NCBI RefSeq assembly: GCF_040529065.1
Contig: NZ_CP132343.1
Span: 4,791,001-4,855,000, forward strand
Direction of reading: 5' to 3'
Origin: Xanthomonas sacchari
GTDB lineage: Bacteria > Pseudomonadota > Gammaproteobacteria > Xanthomonadales > Xanthomonadaceae
DNA length: 64,000 nucleotides
Shown: positions 1-9,266 of the stretch, piece after piece
Layout of the letters: each line of letters begins with the position of its first letter
Numbering within the stretch: position 1 is the first letter of the stretch
Made by a program: the position numbers and the translations under genes
Notes under the pieces: generated by a model
Told to the model about the DNA's origin: nothing
What the model saw: the letters and a program-made list of their open reading frames with translations, nothing else
The model's database searches: none

Positions 1-594
1 CAGCAGTTCCTCGAAGCGCAGGCAGGCGCGATCGCGCAGGGTGCCGCGCACGCACACGGCCGGTACATCGGTGGGGAACACGGCCGCGATCGCCGGGGCG
101 AATGCGTCGCCGTCGCTGGCGAACAGCAGCCCCGGGCGCAGCACCTCGGCCACATGCCGCAGCTTGGCGAAATCGCGCGACAGCAACGCATAGCCCGGCG
201 ACACCGGGCAGTACGGGATGCCGGCATACATCGCCGCGAACGCCAGTTGCAGGTGTTCCAGATCGTTGCCCGACAGGATCGCCAGCGGCCGTTGCGCCGA
301 CAGGCCCATGTCCAGCAGGTGCGCAGCGATGCGGCGGGTGCGCTCGAGCATCTGCGCGTAGCTCAGCCGCCGCCACTGCCCATCTTCGTCGCGCTGCGCC
401 ACGAAGGTCGCATCGGGGGTGTGCAGCGCCCAGTGCTGCAGGCGCTGCAGCAGGTGCCTGGGCAGCGGCGCCAGCGGTTCGCGCGCGCGCAGGCGCAGCA
501 CGCCGTCGGCATCGCGGTGGACCTCGGTATCGGCGTGGCTCAGTCCGACAGGACGGTAGCGCACGGCGGTGGCAACGGACTCAGCGGCATTCAT
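1..594 (-). CDS. fcs: Feruloyl-CoA synthetase, N-terminal part (cut by window edge)
   Basis: About 198 N-terminal residues of an acyl-adenylate ligase, beginning MNAAESVATAVRYRPVGLS; the rest lies off the left edge. The family activates ferulate, p-coumarate and related hydroxycinnamates to CoA thioesters using ATP. Seen here are the N-terminal AMP-binding fold with 'RRLSYAQM' and 'LAILSGNDLEHLQLAF'; the SGND-EH stretch is typical of feruloyl-CoA synthetases. The ATP-binding P-loop and catalytic lysine are outside the window. It follows the hydratase-lyase gene on the same strand with an 81-base gap, the usual pairing in hydroxycinnamate operons. A GGAGG-like site (CCTCC complement near 603-610) precedes the ATG at 594. 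Family assignment rests on partial sequence plus neighbour. Confidence 0.8.
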   Translation of the reverse strand, partial: MNAAESVATAVRYRPVGLSHADTEVHRDADGVLRLRAREPLAPLPRHLLQRLQHWALHTPDATFVAQRDEDGQWRRLSYAQMLERTRRIAAHLLDMGLSAQRPLAILSGNDLEHLQLAFAAMYAGIPYCPVSPGYALLSRDFAKLRHVAEVLRPGLLFASDGDAFAPAIAAVFPTDVPAVCVRGTLRDRACLRFEELL

Positions 595-675
595 CGGAAC
601 CATCCGGAGGAGAAAGACGGCACGGCGTGCGGCAGCGCCGCCGCGGCCCCTGCGGGCCGCAAGCGACGCGACGGG

Positions 676-1506
676 TCAGCGCTTGTAGGTCTGCAGACCG
701 GGCTTGATGGTTTTGTCGTCCAGGAATTGCTTCAGGCCTTGTTGCCGGCCCTTCTCGGGATCGCGGTGATTGGACTGGTCGACCTTGGCGTACAGGTAGT
801 CCTCGTTCTGCTCCCAGGTCAGCTCGCGGCAGCGCTTGAAGCCGTGCTTGGCGAAGCGCAGCACCACCGGGTTCTTCTGCTGCAGTTCCTGGGCCAGCTT
901 GGTCACTTCGGCGCGCAGCTGCGCGCGCGGCACGCTGGCGTTGACCAGGCCCATCTGCGCCGCCTCGGTGCCGGTGAAGGTACGCCCGGTCATGATGTAG
1001 AGCATGGCGTTGCGGTGGCCCATGGTGTCGGCGACCGCCTTGCTGACCAGGTTGCCCGGCGGGATGCCCCAGTTGATCTCCGACAGCCCGAACACTGCCT
1101 CGTCGGCGGCGATGGCCAGGTCGCAGGCCACCAGCGGCGAGAACGCACCGCCGAAGCACCAGCCGTTGACCGCGGCGATGGTCGGCTTGCTGTAGAAGCG
1201 CAGCAGGCGCCACTGCCACTGCGAGCAGTCGCGGCGCATGCGCTCCTGCACGATCTCTTCCTTGCCGTCGGTCTCGCGGAAGTATTCCTTCAGGTCCATG
1301 CCGGCCGACCAGGATTCGCCGGCGCCGGTCAGCACCAGCACCTCGGCGTCGCTGTCCAGCTCCAGCGTCTCCAGCACGTCGATCATCTCGCGATTGAGCG
1401 TGGGACTCATCGCGTTGCGCTTGTCCGGGCGATTCAGGGTGACCCAGGCGATGCCTGCGTCGATCTCGACCTGGACGGTCTGCCAGCGGTCTTGGTAGCT
1501 GCTCAT
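676..1506 (-). CDS. p-Hydroxycinnamoyl-CoA hydratase/lyase (HCHL)
   Basis: 276-residue crotonase-fold enzyme that hydrates feruloyl-, caffeoyl- or p-coumaroyl-CoA and splits the product into acetyl-CoA and the aromatic aldehyde (vanillin or 4-hydroxybenzaldehyde). It is nearly colinear with the Pseudomonas fluorescens enzyme: 'NRPDKRNAMSPTLNREMIDV', 'GMDLKEYFRE', 'NGWCFGGAFSPLVACD' and 'FGLSEINWGIPPGNLVSK', which carries the catalytic glutamate known in that enzyme. The C-terminal 'GFKRCRELTWEQNEDYLYAK' segment sets HCHL apart from ordinary enoyl-CoA hydratases. It sits just upstream of the feruloyl-CoA synthetase gene on the same strand, so the pair makes free aldehyde from plant hydroxycinnamates, sensible for a plant-associated bacterium. 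The start is the ATG at 1506. Confidence 0.93.
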   Translation of the reverse strand: MSSYQDRWQTVQVEIDAGIAWVTLNRPDKRNAMSPTLNREMIDVLETLELDSDAEVLVLTGAGESWSAGMDLKEYFRETDGKEEIVQERMRRDCSQWQWRLLRFYSKPTIAAVNGWCFGGAFSPLVACDLAIAADEAVFGLSEINWGIPPGNLVSKAVADTMGHRNAMLYIMTGRTFTGTEAAQMGLVNASVPRAQLRAEVTKLAQELQQKNPVVLRFAKHGFKRCRELTWEQNEDYLYAKVDQSNHRDPEKGRQQGLKQFLDDKTIKPGLQTYKR

Positions 1507-1830
1507 GGATAGGCCTGCATGGGGAGGGGGAAGGAGCGATCACTTAGGACTGATAATAGTTATAGATCATCATTATTTCGGCGCAAGCTGCACTGCAGCA
1601 TGGCGCCGCGCGGTGGTGGGAGCATGGCGGTACGCCCTTGGGCGGCGCGACAGCAATCGCGATACCGGGTTTCGTGGGCGTCGTGAAGGGAGCAGGCCAT
1701 CCCAGGACCTTAGATCCGTCGACGCATCGCCGCGAGGCTTCACGCCCAGCGAACGCAATGCTCACGGGGGACGTTCAGTCCCGGGTTAGCATCCAGGCCA
1801 CAGGGGTTCCGTCGACACCGGGGTGATGTG
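1507..1830. promoter_or_regulatory. Promoter region of the hydroxycinnamate operon
   Basis: A 324-base gap between the divergent hydratase-lyase gene and the small hypothetical gene. I see no convincing gene in it. Just upstream of the hydratase-lyase there is an AT-rich patch (about 1550-1577) unlike the surrounding GC-rich DNA, with a short inverted repeat ATAAT (1553-1557) and ATTAT (1572-1576). Hydroxycinnamate operons in proteobacteria are often controlled by a MarR-type repressor that releases on binding the CoA thioester, so this patch is a candidate promoter/operator. No such regulator gene is inside the window; the operator idea is inference. Confidence 0.4.
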
Positions 1831-2148
1831 ATGCACACCGTCTCCGCGCTTGACCAACCGACCCACGCTCGCGTCCGCATCGATCTGGACGCCGAGATGG
1901 CGTACTGGCAGCAGGCCCACGCCGAGGGCCGTCTCGGCCGCCAGGGATTCGCCGACTACGCGCAGCTGCTGAAGATCGGCTACGACGTCTATCTGGCCTA
2001 TCCGCGCGCCAGCGAGGCGCAACTCTACCGAGTGCTGCAGGACGCCTATCACCAGTGCGCGCCGATGCTGTCGGTGCCGTGGGACGAGGCGCGCTGGTTG
2101 GTGCGGCATGCGTGGCAGCATCTGGCGCATTCGGGGCGTTGTCACTGA
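1831..2148 (+). CDS. Conserved-looking hypothetical protein, 105 residues
   Basis: I do not recognise this family. The protein is small, acidic to neutral and probably helical, with no signal peptide or membrane segment; it is rich in Tyr/Ala/Gln ('AEMAYWQQAHAEGRLG', 'YAQLLKIGYDVYLAYPRA') and has a single cysteine pair-less composition. The ATG at 1831 is preferred over the in-frame GTG at 1828 because a GGGGTGA ribosome-binding sequence lies at 1820-1826. Codon use matches the neighbours, so it looks like a real gene rather than a chance frame. It stands alone: the gene before it is divergent and a palindromic repeat follows it. Confidence 0.65.
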   Translation: MHTVSALDQPTHARVRIDLDAEMAYWQQAHAEGRLGRQGFADYAQLLKIGYDVYLAYPRASEAQLYRVLQDAYHQCAPMLSVPWDEARWLVRHAWQHLAHSGRCH

Positions 2149-2187
2149 GGGGCGCCTCGCGCAGCGGGGCATCTCGTCGTTGCCCGC

Positions 2188-2252
2188 GTAGGAGCGGCTT
2201 CAGCCGCGACGGGCGTTACCGAGAATGCCTGTCGCGGCTGAAGCAACTCCTA
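2188..2252. repeat. REP-like palindromic repeat (degenerate right arm)
   Basis: Left arm GTAGGAGCGGCTTCAGCCGC starts at 2188; the inverted right arm GTCGCGGCTGAAGC starts at 2231 but then reads AACTCCTATG instead of the expected CGCTCCTAC. The arms enclose the spacer GGGCGTTACCGAGAATGCCT, which recurs almost unchanged in the copies at 23601 and 38110. This is one copy of an intergenic palindromic repeat scattered over the window. Confidence 0.85.
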
Positions 2253-2397
2253 TGACAAGTCTTTGGTCGTTACTGAAGGCGCCCACAAGGCGCCGCGTGC
2301 CGGCGTAGCCGCGACAAACAGGACAGCACACCATCGCGTGCATGGCACACCGCGGCCTGCGCCGCGGGTTTGCTGTCGTTCGCTCCCCACGCTGCTG

Positions 2398-3288
2398 TCA
2401 ACGCGACGACGTGGGCGGCGACGCGCTGTGCTCCTTCGCCTCCAGGCGCCCATGGAACGCGTTCGATCCCTTGCCCGGCGCCGTCGCCGACTCGCCCTCG
2501 CTGCGCTTGAGCCGCTGCTTGCGTTGTTCGACCACGTTGCTGGCCAGCGCCACGCGACGCCCGATCACCATGTCGGTCAGCCAGTCGATCAGGTAATGCG
2601 TGTAAGCGGCCTGGTGCGCTTTTTCGGTCAGCGCATGATCGGCGCCGGCGATCGTGCGCGTGGTCAGCGATCGCGCGTTGGAGAACGCTGCCGCATAGTT
2701 GCGCAGTACCTGCCCGGGTACGATCACGTCGCGCTCGGCCTCCACCAGCAGCACATCGCCGCGATAACGCTGGCAGGCCGCCAGAGCGCGGTTGTCCGCC
2801 GGCGTCACCACGCGGTTGCGGTACGGCATCAGGTCCGGATCGCGGTTCAGCGCGACCTTCGGCCCGTCCCAGTGCGCGTCCTTGTACAGCGCCGGCGAGC
2901 GCAGGGCCAGCCACTCCACCGGCCGCTCCAGCGTCAGCAACGCGGCCAGGTAACCGCCGTAGCTGAGCCCCACCACCGCGATCGCCTCCGGATCCACCTG
3001 CGGCGAGGCGGCCAGGCGATCGTAGGCGGCCTTGATGTCGTCCAGGTTCTGCGCCCGCGTCACCGTCTCGCGCATCGCCGCCAGGCCTTCGTGGCCGCGC
3101 AGGTCGAAGGTCAGGCACACGCAGCCCAGGCCCGCCGCCTCGCGCGCGCGCACCAGGTTGTGGTGCTGGTTGCCGCCCCAGCCGTGCACGAACAGCACGC
3201 CGGGCAGGCGGCTGGTCGGCGTCAGCAAGGTGCCGCTGAGCGCCGCATCGTCGACCGGGATATCGATGCTGGACAGTTCGGCTTCCAT
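2398..3288 (-). CDS. Alpha/beta-hydrolase, dienelactone-hydrolase/peptidase-S9-like
   Basis: 296-residue serine hydrolase with the standard fold: oxyanion segment '[14 protein letters not shown]', nucleophile elbow '[14 protein letters not shown]' (Ser in GLSYGG, about residue 109), acid '[10 protein letters not shown]' and histidine '[14 protein letters not shown]'. All three catalytic elements are present. Substrate unknown. The C-terminal tail of about 40 residues is basic and low-complexity. The gene starts two bases after the stop of the DUF3182 gene, so it is almost certainly co-transcribed and probably translationally coupled with it. Cytoplasmic, no signal peptide. Confidence 0.85.
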   Translation of the reverse strand: MEAELSSIDIPVDDAALSGTLLTPTSRLPGVLFVHGWGGNQHHNLVRAREAAGLGCVCLTFDLRGHEGLAAMRETVTRAQNLDDIKAAYDRLAASPQVDPEAIAVVGLSYGGYLAALLTLERPVEWLALRSPALYKDAHWDGPKVALNRDPDLMPYRNRVVTPADNRALAACQRYRGDVLLVEAERDVIVPGQVLRNYAAAFSNARSLTTRTIAGADHALTEKAHQAAYTHYLIDWLTDMVIGRRVALASNVVEQRKQRLKRSEGESATAPGKGSNAFHGRLEAKEHSASPPTSSR

Positions 3289-3290
3289 GG

Positions 3291-4451
3291 TCAGGTCACG
3301 CTGCGCATGTGGCGGTACTTGGTCAACAGGCCGGTGCGTGGCTCCTCGCCGACGTAGTAGACCTGCGCCCCGGCCGGCGGCGGCGGATGCGCGCCGTAGC
3401 GCTCGACGGTGGCGGCGACCACGCGCTGCAGCGTCGGCGATTGCTGGAACGCGGCGACCGCGGCCAGTTCCGCCGGCGTGGCGCCGCCGACACGCCAGGA
3501 CTGCTCGAGCACGCCACAGGCGACACTGCCGTCGGGAAGCAGGCCTTCGATCACGTCGTAGTTGCGCCGCGACGCATAGAAGCCCGGATAGGCCTCGGCC
3601 ACCAGACGATCGTAGTCGCGCGCCTTCAGCACCGCGGTGCGCTGGCGCGGCGGCAACGGCTGCGCCAGCAGCGTGTCGAAGGTGCCGCGGATGACGTGCA
3701 GCTCCGAGCCGCCGTACGCCTCGCGGCCGCTGCCGTCGCGGGTGACCGACTGCGTGCCGCAGTAGGCGATGGTGATGCCGGCGCAGTGCGTTTCGCCGAC
3801 GCTGAAGGTGGTCGGTTGCTGCAGGTGCCGTTCCAGCACCACCCCATGCCGGTGCAATTCATGGACGGGCAAGGCCGACAGCGCCGCGTCCAGCGCCGCC
3901 GTATCGTGCAGCAGGACCTGCCCCAGCCCGCCCACGCCATGGCACGGCTTCAGCCGCACCTGGCCGCCGTCGCACAGACGCGCGAAGGCGCGCCGGGCAT
4001 CCGCGGCGCTGAAAGCGGTGTAGCCTGGCAGCGTCGCGGACGCCAGGGCCACGCCCAAGTCCGGCTGCCATCCCTCCGGCGCCTGCGCATCGCCATCGAC
4101 CAGCGGATGGCTGATCGCCTTGGTGGCGACGAAGGCATGTGGCACCACGCCGCCCAGCAGATCGGCCGCGCCCTGTACGCCGAGTTGCGCGGCCTGCGCT
4201 TCCGTCAGGGTTTCGTCGGGCACGTAGAACGCACCCGACCCGAACGCATCCGACCCGGCGGCAAGACGTGCGTCGTGCACCGGCAGGCGCATCAATCGCG
4301 CGACCTCGGCGACCACCCAGGCATGCGTGGCGGCCTCGTGGCCCCCGAACGCCGCATCGCGTACGCGGTAGGCGCGGACATTGGCGTGCGCAGCGAACCG
4401 GGACATGTCGGGCGCTCCGTGCAGATGGGAAAGACGCGACGTCTCAGCCAT
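3291..4451 (-). CDS. DUF3182 family protein
   Basis: 386 residues from the ATG at 4451. The sequence matches the DUF3182 family, found mainly in Xanthomonas, Pseudomonas and Burkholderia and without known function. Conserved-looking blocks are '[13 protein letters not shown]', '[17 protein letters not shown]', '[18 protein letters not shown]' and '[11 protein letters not shown]'. The glycine-rich '[12 protein letters not shown]' followed by 'VLERHL' resembles the nucleotide-binding part of ATP-grasp ligases; that is my inference, not an established role. ATGGCTGA overlaps its start with the stop of the upstream membrane peptide gene (8 bases), and its stop lies two bases before the hydrolase start, making a tight three-gene unit. 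Confidence 0.85.
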   Translation of the reverse strand: MAETSRLSHLHGAPDMSRFAAHANVRAYRVRDAAFGGHEAATHAWVVAEVARLMRLPVHDARLAAGSDAFGSGAFYVPDETLTEAQAAQLGVQGAADLLGGVVPHAFVATKAISHPLVDGDAQAPEGWQPDLGVALASATLPGYTAFSAADARRAFARLCDGGQVRLKPCHGVGGLGQVLLHDTAALDAALSALPVHELHRHGVVLERHLQQPTTFSVGETHCAGITIAYCGTQSVTRDGSGREAYGGSELHVIRGTFDTLLAQPLPPRQRTAVLKARDYDRLVAEAYPGFYASRRNYDVIEGLLPDGSVACGVLEQSWRVGGATPAELAAVAAFQQSPTLQRVVAATVERYGAHPPPPAGAQVYYVGEEPRTGLLTKYRHMRSVT

Positions 4452-4647
4452 GGCCGTACCAGCGCAGCAGCACAGCCACGGCAAGGGCGATCACCAGGAG
4501 CGACACGACCACGCGCAGCCAGCGGCTGGCGCACAGTTGCTTCCACCAGGCCGAGGCCTCGGGCGTGCCGCTGGCATCCCGGGCGCGCTGTGGCGTCGGC
4601 GCGGACGCTGGAGGGGAAGCCGCAGACTGGCGGTCGTCGTGGCGCAT
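4444..4647 (-). CDS. Small single-span membrane protein
   Basis: 67 residues from the ATG at 4647 (an alternative ATG lies ten codons upstream at 4677). Polar N-terminal half rich in Ser/Ala/Pro, then a clear hydrophobic segment 'VVVSLLVIALAVAVLLRW' near the C-terminus, giving a tail-anchored layout with few residues after the helix. No family recognised. Its stop overlaps the start of the DUF3182 gene by eight bases, which strongly suggests coupled translation and a shared job. Confidence 0.65.
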   Translation of the reverse strand: MRHDDRQSAASPPASAPTPQRARDASGTPEASAWWKQLCASRWLRVVVSLLVIALAVAVLLRWYGHG

Positions 4648-4887
4648 GAGCCAAGGCTGTCGCGCACGCTGTCGCATGCGGGTGAACGCGATGTGGTGCG
4701 TGTGTCATCGCGGGAGACAAGTATCGACGGCACGCGCCCAACCGCATCGTCGCCCGGCAATGCGCCTGGCGTTTGCAACAAAGCCGACGCAGTGCGCGCA
4801 GCACGTCAGTGCAAACAGAAACCGGGCCGCGTCATCAGGATCGCCAGCACGCGCGGCAGCGGGTGCAAGCCGCGCCCGGCGCCGCGC

Positions 4888-5319
4888 TCAGGCGGCAGCC
4901 GTCGCCGCCGCGTGGTGCGCGGGCAGCCGCGCATCGATGCGGTGCTTGCCGGCCAGCGCCTGCATGCCCTGCAAGGTGGCCTGAACCGCACTGGCATAGC
5001 CGCTGCGCCACAGTTCCGCGCGTGACTGCCGCGACGCCGCCGCGTTCAGCGCCAGTGCGAATGCCTGCACACGGGGATCGGCCAGCGCGGCGCGCTCCAT
5101 GAACGGCTGCTCCGGCGCGATGACGTCGACCGGGGCCAGCCAGGCGTCGGCGACCAGCTCGGCCACGCCGGCGCGGTGCGAGAGCTGGTGCATGGCGCTG
5201 AGCGTTTCGTGCAGCATTTCCAGGCACGCCCATTGCCACAGCGCGGCCTTGTACTGCGGGTCGGCCTGGTCCAGGGCGGACAAGGCGCCATCCACATGAT
5301 CGATGCGAAGATCCTGCAT
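4888..5319 (-). CDS. Hypothetical helical protein, 143 residues
   Basis: Unrecognised. The start is set at the ATG at 5319 (MQDLRIDHVDGALSALDQAD); the open frame continues upstream but that part is Arg-rich and looks non-coding. The protein is Ala/Gln/Leu-rich, probably all-helical, with 'LWQWACLEMLHETLSAMHQL' and a C-terminal His/Ala tail. No signal peptide or membrane segment. It is divergent from the SulP transporter gene. Confidence 0.6.
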   Translation of the reverse strand: MQDLRIDHVDGALSALDQADPQYKAALWQWACLEMLHETLSAMHQLSHRAGVAELVADAWLAPVDVIAPEQPFMERAALADPRVQAFALALNAAASRQSRAELWRSGYASAVQATLQGMQALAGKHRIDARLPAHHAAATAAA

Positions 5320-5618
5320 GGCCGCCTCCACGATACGGCGTTGCGATCCGCACATTCTGCGCGGCGAAAGTGAGCGCAACGTGAGTCGCGCGGCGATGGC
5401 GGCGTGCAGGCGGTCACAGCGGGCGCCGCGGCAGCCGTCGCGTATACTTGCGGCGCGCGTCCGCTCGCGCCGATCCCTCACCACGCTCTGCTCATGACGC
5501 CACCCTGACACCCGCCGCTCGCATCGGCCCGCCTCGACGGCTGGCCGCAAGTTGCTGGTTTTCCATTGCATACAGCGAGCGCTGCCCTGCGACATGGGCG
5601 GTGTCAGGAGCGTTTACC
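5320..5618. promoter_or_regulatory. Divergent intergenic region before the SulP transporter
   Basis: About 300 bases between the hypothetical gene and the SulP gene. A TATACT hexamer at 5443-5448 could be a -10 box, which would give a leader of roughly 160 bases. AGGAG at 5606-5610 is the ribosome-binding site for the TTG start at 5619. I see no gene of its own here; the open frame running in from 5448 has unusual Arg/Ser-rich composition. Confidence 0.35.
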
Positions 5619-7241
5619 TTGAAGTTTTCCTCTTCCCTGCGCCAGTCCTGGTGCGGCAATCTCCGTGGCGACGTGCTCGCCGGCCTGGTCGTGGCATTGG
5701 CGCTGATTCCCGAGGCGATCGCGTTCTCGATCATCGCCGGGGTCGATCCCAAGATCGGTCTCTATGCCGCCTTCTGCATCTGCGTGACCATCGCCTTCGC
5801 CGGCGGGCGCCCCGGCATGATCTCCGCCGCCACCGGCGCGATGGCGCTGTTGATGATCGGCCTGGTCAAACAGCACGGCGTGCCCTATCTGCTCGCGGCC
5901 ACGCTGCTGACCGGCGTGCTGCAGATCCTGGCCGGGCTGTTCAAGCTCGGCGCGCTGATGCGCTTCGTCTCGCGCTCGGTGATCACCGGCTTCGTCAACG
6001 CGCTGGCGATCCTGATCTTCATGGCGCAACTGCCCGAGCTGATCGGCGTGCCGGTGCCGGTGTATCCGCTGGTGGCGCTCGGCCTGCTGCTGATCTACGG
6101 CCTGCCCTGGCTGTCGCGGCGCAGCTTCCCCGGCATCGGCCTGTGGCTGCTGGTGCTGGGCGCGGCCTTGACGACGGGCAGCATGGCGCCTTGGACGCTG
6201 CTGCCGGTCGCCGTGGGCGGTGCCGCAGCGCTGCTGCTCGGGCACCGCTGGACGCGCGGCCTGGCGGTACCGCCGCCGTTGGTGACGATCGTGCTGCTGA
6301 CCGGGCTGGCGCTGTACTTCGGCATCCACGTGCCCACCGTCGGCGACAAGGGGCAGCTGCCCGATCGCCTGCCCAGCCTGCTGCTGCCAAGCGTGCCGTG
6401 GACGCTGGAGACGCTGCGGATCGTGTTCCCGGTATCGGCGACGATGGCGGTGGTCGGCCTGCTCGAGTCGATGATGACCGCGCAGATCGTCGACGACATG
6501 ACCGACACGCCCAGCGACAAGAACCGCGAGTGCGTGGGCCAGGGCGTGGCCAACATCGTCAGCGGCCTGTTCGGCGGCATGGCCGGCTGCGCGATGATCG
6601 GGCAGTCGGTGATCAACGTGAAGTCCGGCGGGCGCGGCCGCCTGTCCGCGCTGGTCGCCGGCAGCGTGCTGTTGCTGCTGGTGGTGTTCGCCGGCGCCTG
6701 GGTGCGGCAGATCCCGATGGCCGCGCTGGTAGCGGTGATGATCATGGTCTCGGTGGGCACGTTCAGCTGGCGCTCGCTGGCGCAATTGCGCACCCACCCG
6801 ACCAGTTCCAGCGTGGTGATGCTCGGCACCGTCGCGGTGACCGTGGCCACCCACGACCTGGCTCGCGGCGTCCTCACCGGCGTGCTGCTGTCGGCGCTGT
6901 TCTTCGCGCGCAAGGTCGGACGCATGCTGCAGATCGAGCGCAGCGAGGACGCGGACGGTGGCCACACCTACCGCATCCGCGGTCAATTGTTCTTCGCCTC
7001 GGCCGGCAGCTTCGCCGGCGCCTTCGACTTCGCCCATGCGCCGGCGCGGGTCACCCTGGACCTGAGCCACGCGCACGTCTGGGACATCAGCGCCATCGGC
7101 GCGCTGGACCAGGTGGTGATGAAATTCCGCCGCCATGGTGCGCAAGTCCACGTGCTGGGATTGAATCCGGACAGTGCAGCGATGGTCGGGCGGCTTGGCA
7201 GGCACCAGCGTGATGACGTGGAAAGCGTTCCCCTGCATTGA
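5619..7241 (+). CDS. SulP-family inorganic anion transporter with STAS domain
   Basis: 540 residues. Inner-membrane transporter of the SulP/SLC26 group, which carry sulfate, bicarbonate or similar anions by proton or sodium coupling or exchange; the substrate cannot be told from sequence alone. The N-terminal three quarters is a run of about eleven hydrophobic helices with the family signature '[27 protein letters not shown]' read in two parts, '[17 protein letters not shown]' and '[15 protein letters not shown]'. '[22 protein letters not shown]' is also typical. The last ~100 residues form a short STAS domain ('[22 protein letters not shown]'). Start chosen at TTG 5619 because AGGAG lies eight bases upstream and the product then begins [11 protein letters not shown], at the expected place before the first helix. 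Confidence 0.9.
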   Translation: MKFSSSLRQSWCGNLRGDVLAGLVVALALIPEAIAFSIIAGVDPKIGLYAAFCICVTIAFAGGRPGMISAATGAMALLMIGLVKQHGVPYLLAATLLTGVLQILAGLFKLGALMRFVSRSVITGFVNALAILIFMAQLPELIGVPVPVYPLVALGLLLIYGLPWLSRRSFPGIGLWLLVLGAALTTGSMAPWTLLPVAVGGAAALLLGHRWTRGLAVPPPLVTIVLLTGLALYFGIHVPTVGDKGQLPDRLPSLLLPSVPWTLETLRIVFPVSATMAVVGLLESMMTAQIVDDMTDTPSDKNRECVGQGVANIVSGLFGGMAGCAMIGQSVINVKSGGRGRLSALVAGSVLLLLVVFAGAWVRQIPMAALVAVMIMVSVGTFSWRSLAQLRTHPTSSSVVMLGTVAVTVATHDLARGVLTGVLLSALFFARKVGRMLQIERSEDADGGHTYRIRGQLFFASAGSFAGAFDFAHAPARVTLDLSHAHVWDISAIGALDQVVMKFRRHGAQVHVLGLNPDSAAMVGRLGRHQRDDVESVPLH

Positions 7242-7380
7242 GGCCCGGCCGGGATGATCGTGTCGCCACGGCGGCACGGCGCAGCGCGCGGTCACGCCGC
7301 GTGCCGTCCCGCGTGCCGACATGGCGACGACGTCGGCCGATTAGCATCGAACTGCTAACGGCCATGCAGGAGATCTGCCG

Positions 7381-7887
7381 ATGTCACTGGACCACTGGCA
7401 ACTGCCGCCGCACGACTGGGTGCCCAACCACCCGTTCCTGCCGGTGCTGCACTACCGGCAGTGCGTGGGCGCCATCGACGCCGACGGCTTCGAACGTCGC
7501 TTCGCCGCGCACGGCTGGCCGCCGCAATGGCGCGACGGCATCTACGACTATCACCACTACCATTCCACCGCGCACGAAATGCTCGGCGTCGCCCGCGGCA
7601 GCGCCCGCGTGCTGCTCGGCGGTCCGGGCGGCATCGAGGTCGCGCTCGCGGCCGGCGATGCGCTGCTATTGCCGGCCGGGACAGGCCATTGCCGGTTGTC
7701 GGCCAGCGCCGACTTCCTGGTCGTCGGCGCTTATCCGGACGGCCAGGACTGGGATATCTGCCGGGAGCCGCCCAGCGCCGCGATGCTGCAACGGATCGCC
7801 AATGTGCCGTTTCCGCGGAGCAATCCGCTGCTCGGGGCGGATGGGCCATTGCTGGAGCATTGGAAGAGACCTGTCGACGTTGACTGA
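7381..7887 (+). CDS. Cupin-domain protein
   Basis: 168-residue single-domain cupin, probably cytoplasmic. The metal-site region reads '[19 protein letters not shown]' (cupin motif 1, His/His/Glu) followed by '[15 protein letters not shown]' (motif 2, His). It resembles the YjlB group of unknown function. AGGAG sits eight bases before the ATG. Enzyme activity and metal are not predictable. It lies just before the RiPP-like cluster but on the opposite strand to the dehydrogenase, converging with it over an 18-base gap, so a link is possible but unsupported. Confidence 0.8.
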   Translation: MSLDHWQLPPHDWVPNHPFLPVLHYRQCVGAIDADGFERRFAAHGWPPQWRDGIYDYHHYHSTAHEMLGVARGSARVLLGGPGGIEVALAAGDALLLPAGTGHCRLSASADFLVVGAYPDGQDWDICREPPSAAMLQRIANVPFPRSNPLLGADGPLLEHWKRPVDVD

Positions 7888-7905
7888 TCGCGTCGTCGCC
7901 CGGGA

Positions 7906-9093
7906 TCATGCTTGCCGCGAAGTTGGCCCCGCCGCCCAGACATCGCAGGCCGGATCGAACTCGGTCGTCGCTGCGCGCTCGGACCGCCAACCGAAGCCAC
8001 AGATCGCCATGACGCTCTGGCGCATCGGATCCAGGTCCAGTGCCTTGCCGAGATCGACATCATTGATGGCAGAGGTGACGAACGCGCCCAACCCCAGATC
8101 GGTGGCAGAGAAGTACAGCGCCTGTGAGATGTGGCCGACGTCCAGAGTCAGCGCGCGATAGGCCTTGGCATGCTGGCGATACTTCCAGAACGTCCGGTTG
8201 AATCGCGGCGCCAGCAGGACCAGCACGTGAGCGTCGGCGAACCAATGCTGGCCGGCCAGCGCCACCCTCGCGAAGGTATCGATGTCCGGTCCCAGGCACG
8301 GCAGCTGGGTTAGCGCGTGATCCACAGGGTGGTAGTGGTACAGGCCGGGTTCGATTCCTTCCACCCGGCGTATCAGCAGGTAGGCTTCGGTCGGGTGCAG
8401 CCCGCCGGCGGACGGCACGTTCTTCTTCAGGAACACCGTGTCGTCCTGGACCTTCAGCGTCGCCCGCGCCATCAGCACCCGCTGCAACATTCGCAGGAAC
8501 AGCGCGTGCGGCAGCGGGCGGGCATCGTCGTAATTGCGACAGGTAACGCGACGCGCAAGCATGGCCTCAAAGGCGCCATCGTCCAGCCGCGGCAATGGAA
8601 TCCTGGCAAGGCCGGACCCGATGTCCTGCACCTCCGGCGGCGGCGCGCCCAGCTTGCGGCGCAGGTCCGGGGCGGACACCATGCCATTGCGTTCCATCGC
8701 AGTCACTCCGTCGATACCCTGCCAACGGCTTGCCCAATGCGCCACGGCGGCAGCTGGCCACCAATAGGCGGACCGCAATGCCTCGTCGCGTTCGCGAAAC
8801 GCGGCAGAGCGCGCGTCGTCGCCGATCAGCAGACCGCGTTCGAGCGCCCGCTCGATCGCGTCGTCCGCATGATCGGTCAACTGCGCGCGCTCGACCCATT
8901 CCGTGGGACTGACCTGGCCGAGCAACGGCAGGTCGACCGCATCGAGTTCGAGCTCACCATCCAGATGCGGCGCCAGGGCGACCCAGGCCAGCCGGCGACG
9001 CAATCCGGCACCACCACGAAGCAGGCTGGTCATGTCGAACGCCACATGCTCCCGCGCCTCGACAAACAGCACGGAGCAGCGTCTTACGCGCAT
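7906..9093 (-). CDS. SagB-like peptide maturation dehydrogenase (nitroreductase fold)
   Basis: 395 residues from ATG 9093. The C-terminal ~230 residues are an FMN nitroreductase-fold domain of the SagB/McbC type: 'RRVTCRNYDDARPLPHALFL', 'NVPSAGGLHPTEAYLLI', 'GLYHYHPVDHALTQL' and 'TDLGLGAFVTSAIND'. SagB enzymes oxidise azolines to azoles in ribosomally made peptides. The ~165-residue N-terminal part is different from classical SagB. I recognise the pattern as the family named 'putative peptide maturation dehydrogenase' (TIGR04511), known only by its conserved neighbourhood in Xanthomonas and relatives. It is transcribed away from the precursor gene across a 173-base gap. No YcaO cyclodehydratase, which would supply azolines, is visible nearby, so its substrate chemistry is open. 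Confidence 0.82.
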   Translation of the reverse strand: MRVRRCSVLFVEAREHVAFDMTSLLRGGAGLRRRLAWVALAPHLDGELELDAVDLPLLGQVSPTEWVERAQLTDHADDAIERALERGLLIGDDARSAAFRERDEALRSAYWWPAAAVAHWASRWQGIDGVTAMERNGMVSAPDLRRKLGAPPPEVQDIGSGLARIPLPRLDDGAFEAMLARRVTCRNYDDARPLPHALFLRMLQRVLMARATLKVQDDTVFLKKNVPSAGGLHPTEAYLLIRRVEGIEPGLYHYHPVDHALTQLPCLGPDIDTFARVALAGQHWFADAHVLVLLAPRFNRTFWKYRQHAKAYRALTLDVGHISQALYFSATDLGLGAFVTSAINDVDLGKALDLDPMRQSVMAICGFGWRSERAATTEFDPACDVWAAGPTSRQA

Positions 9094-9266
9094 GCATCCC
9101 TCGTTTCCGCCCTGCGTAAGTGCTGCATCGATTGGCCACATTGGAGAGATGCTGGACTGCTAGGATACCGTCGCGGACCCGATCGCTGCTGGCAGCGCCC
9201 GAGGCAACCGCACCGCCGCCATGCGTACATCGCATGTCCACCAATATCGAAACAGGGGACTACACC
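9094..9266. promoter_or_regulatory. Divergent promoter between RiPP dehydrogenase and precursor
   Basis: 173 bases separating the two divergent genes, so one control region could serve both. A TAGGAT hexamer near 9161 is a possible -10 for the precursor. The precursor ATG at 9267 is preceded by AGGGGA at about 9254-9259, a good ribosome-binding site; the dehydrogenase has GAGGGA just before its ATG. No clear operator palindrome was found. Confidence 0.4.

Noticed and set aside
1544-1826. Short open frames in the gap after the hydratase-lyase
   Set aside because: No ribosome-binding site, Arg/Pro/Cys-rich composition and overlapping frames on both strands; more likely promoter DNA.
5448-5618. 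Longer N-terminus for the SulP transporter
   Set aside because: The first 57 codons are Arg/Ser-rich and precede a strong ribosome-binding site; the TTG at 5619 fits the family.
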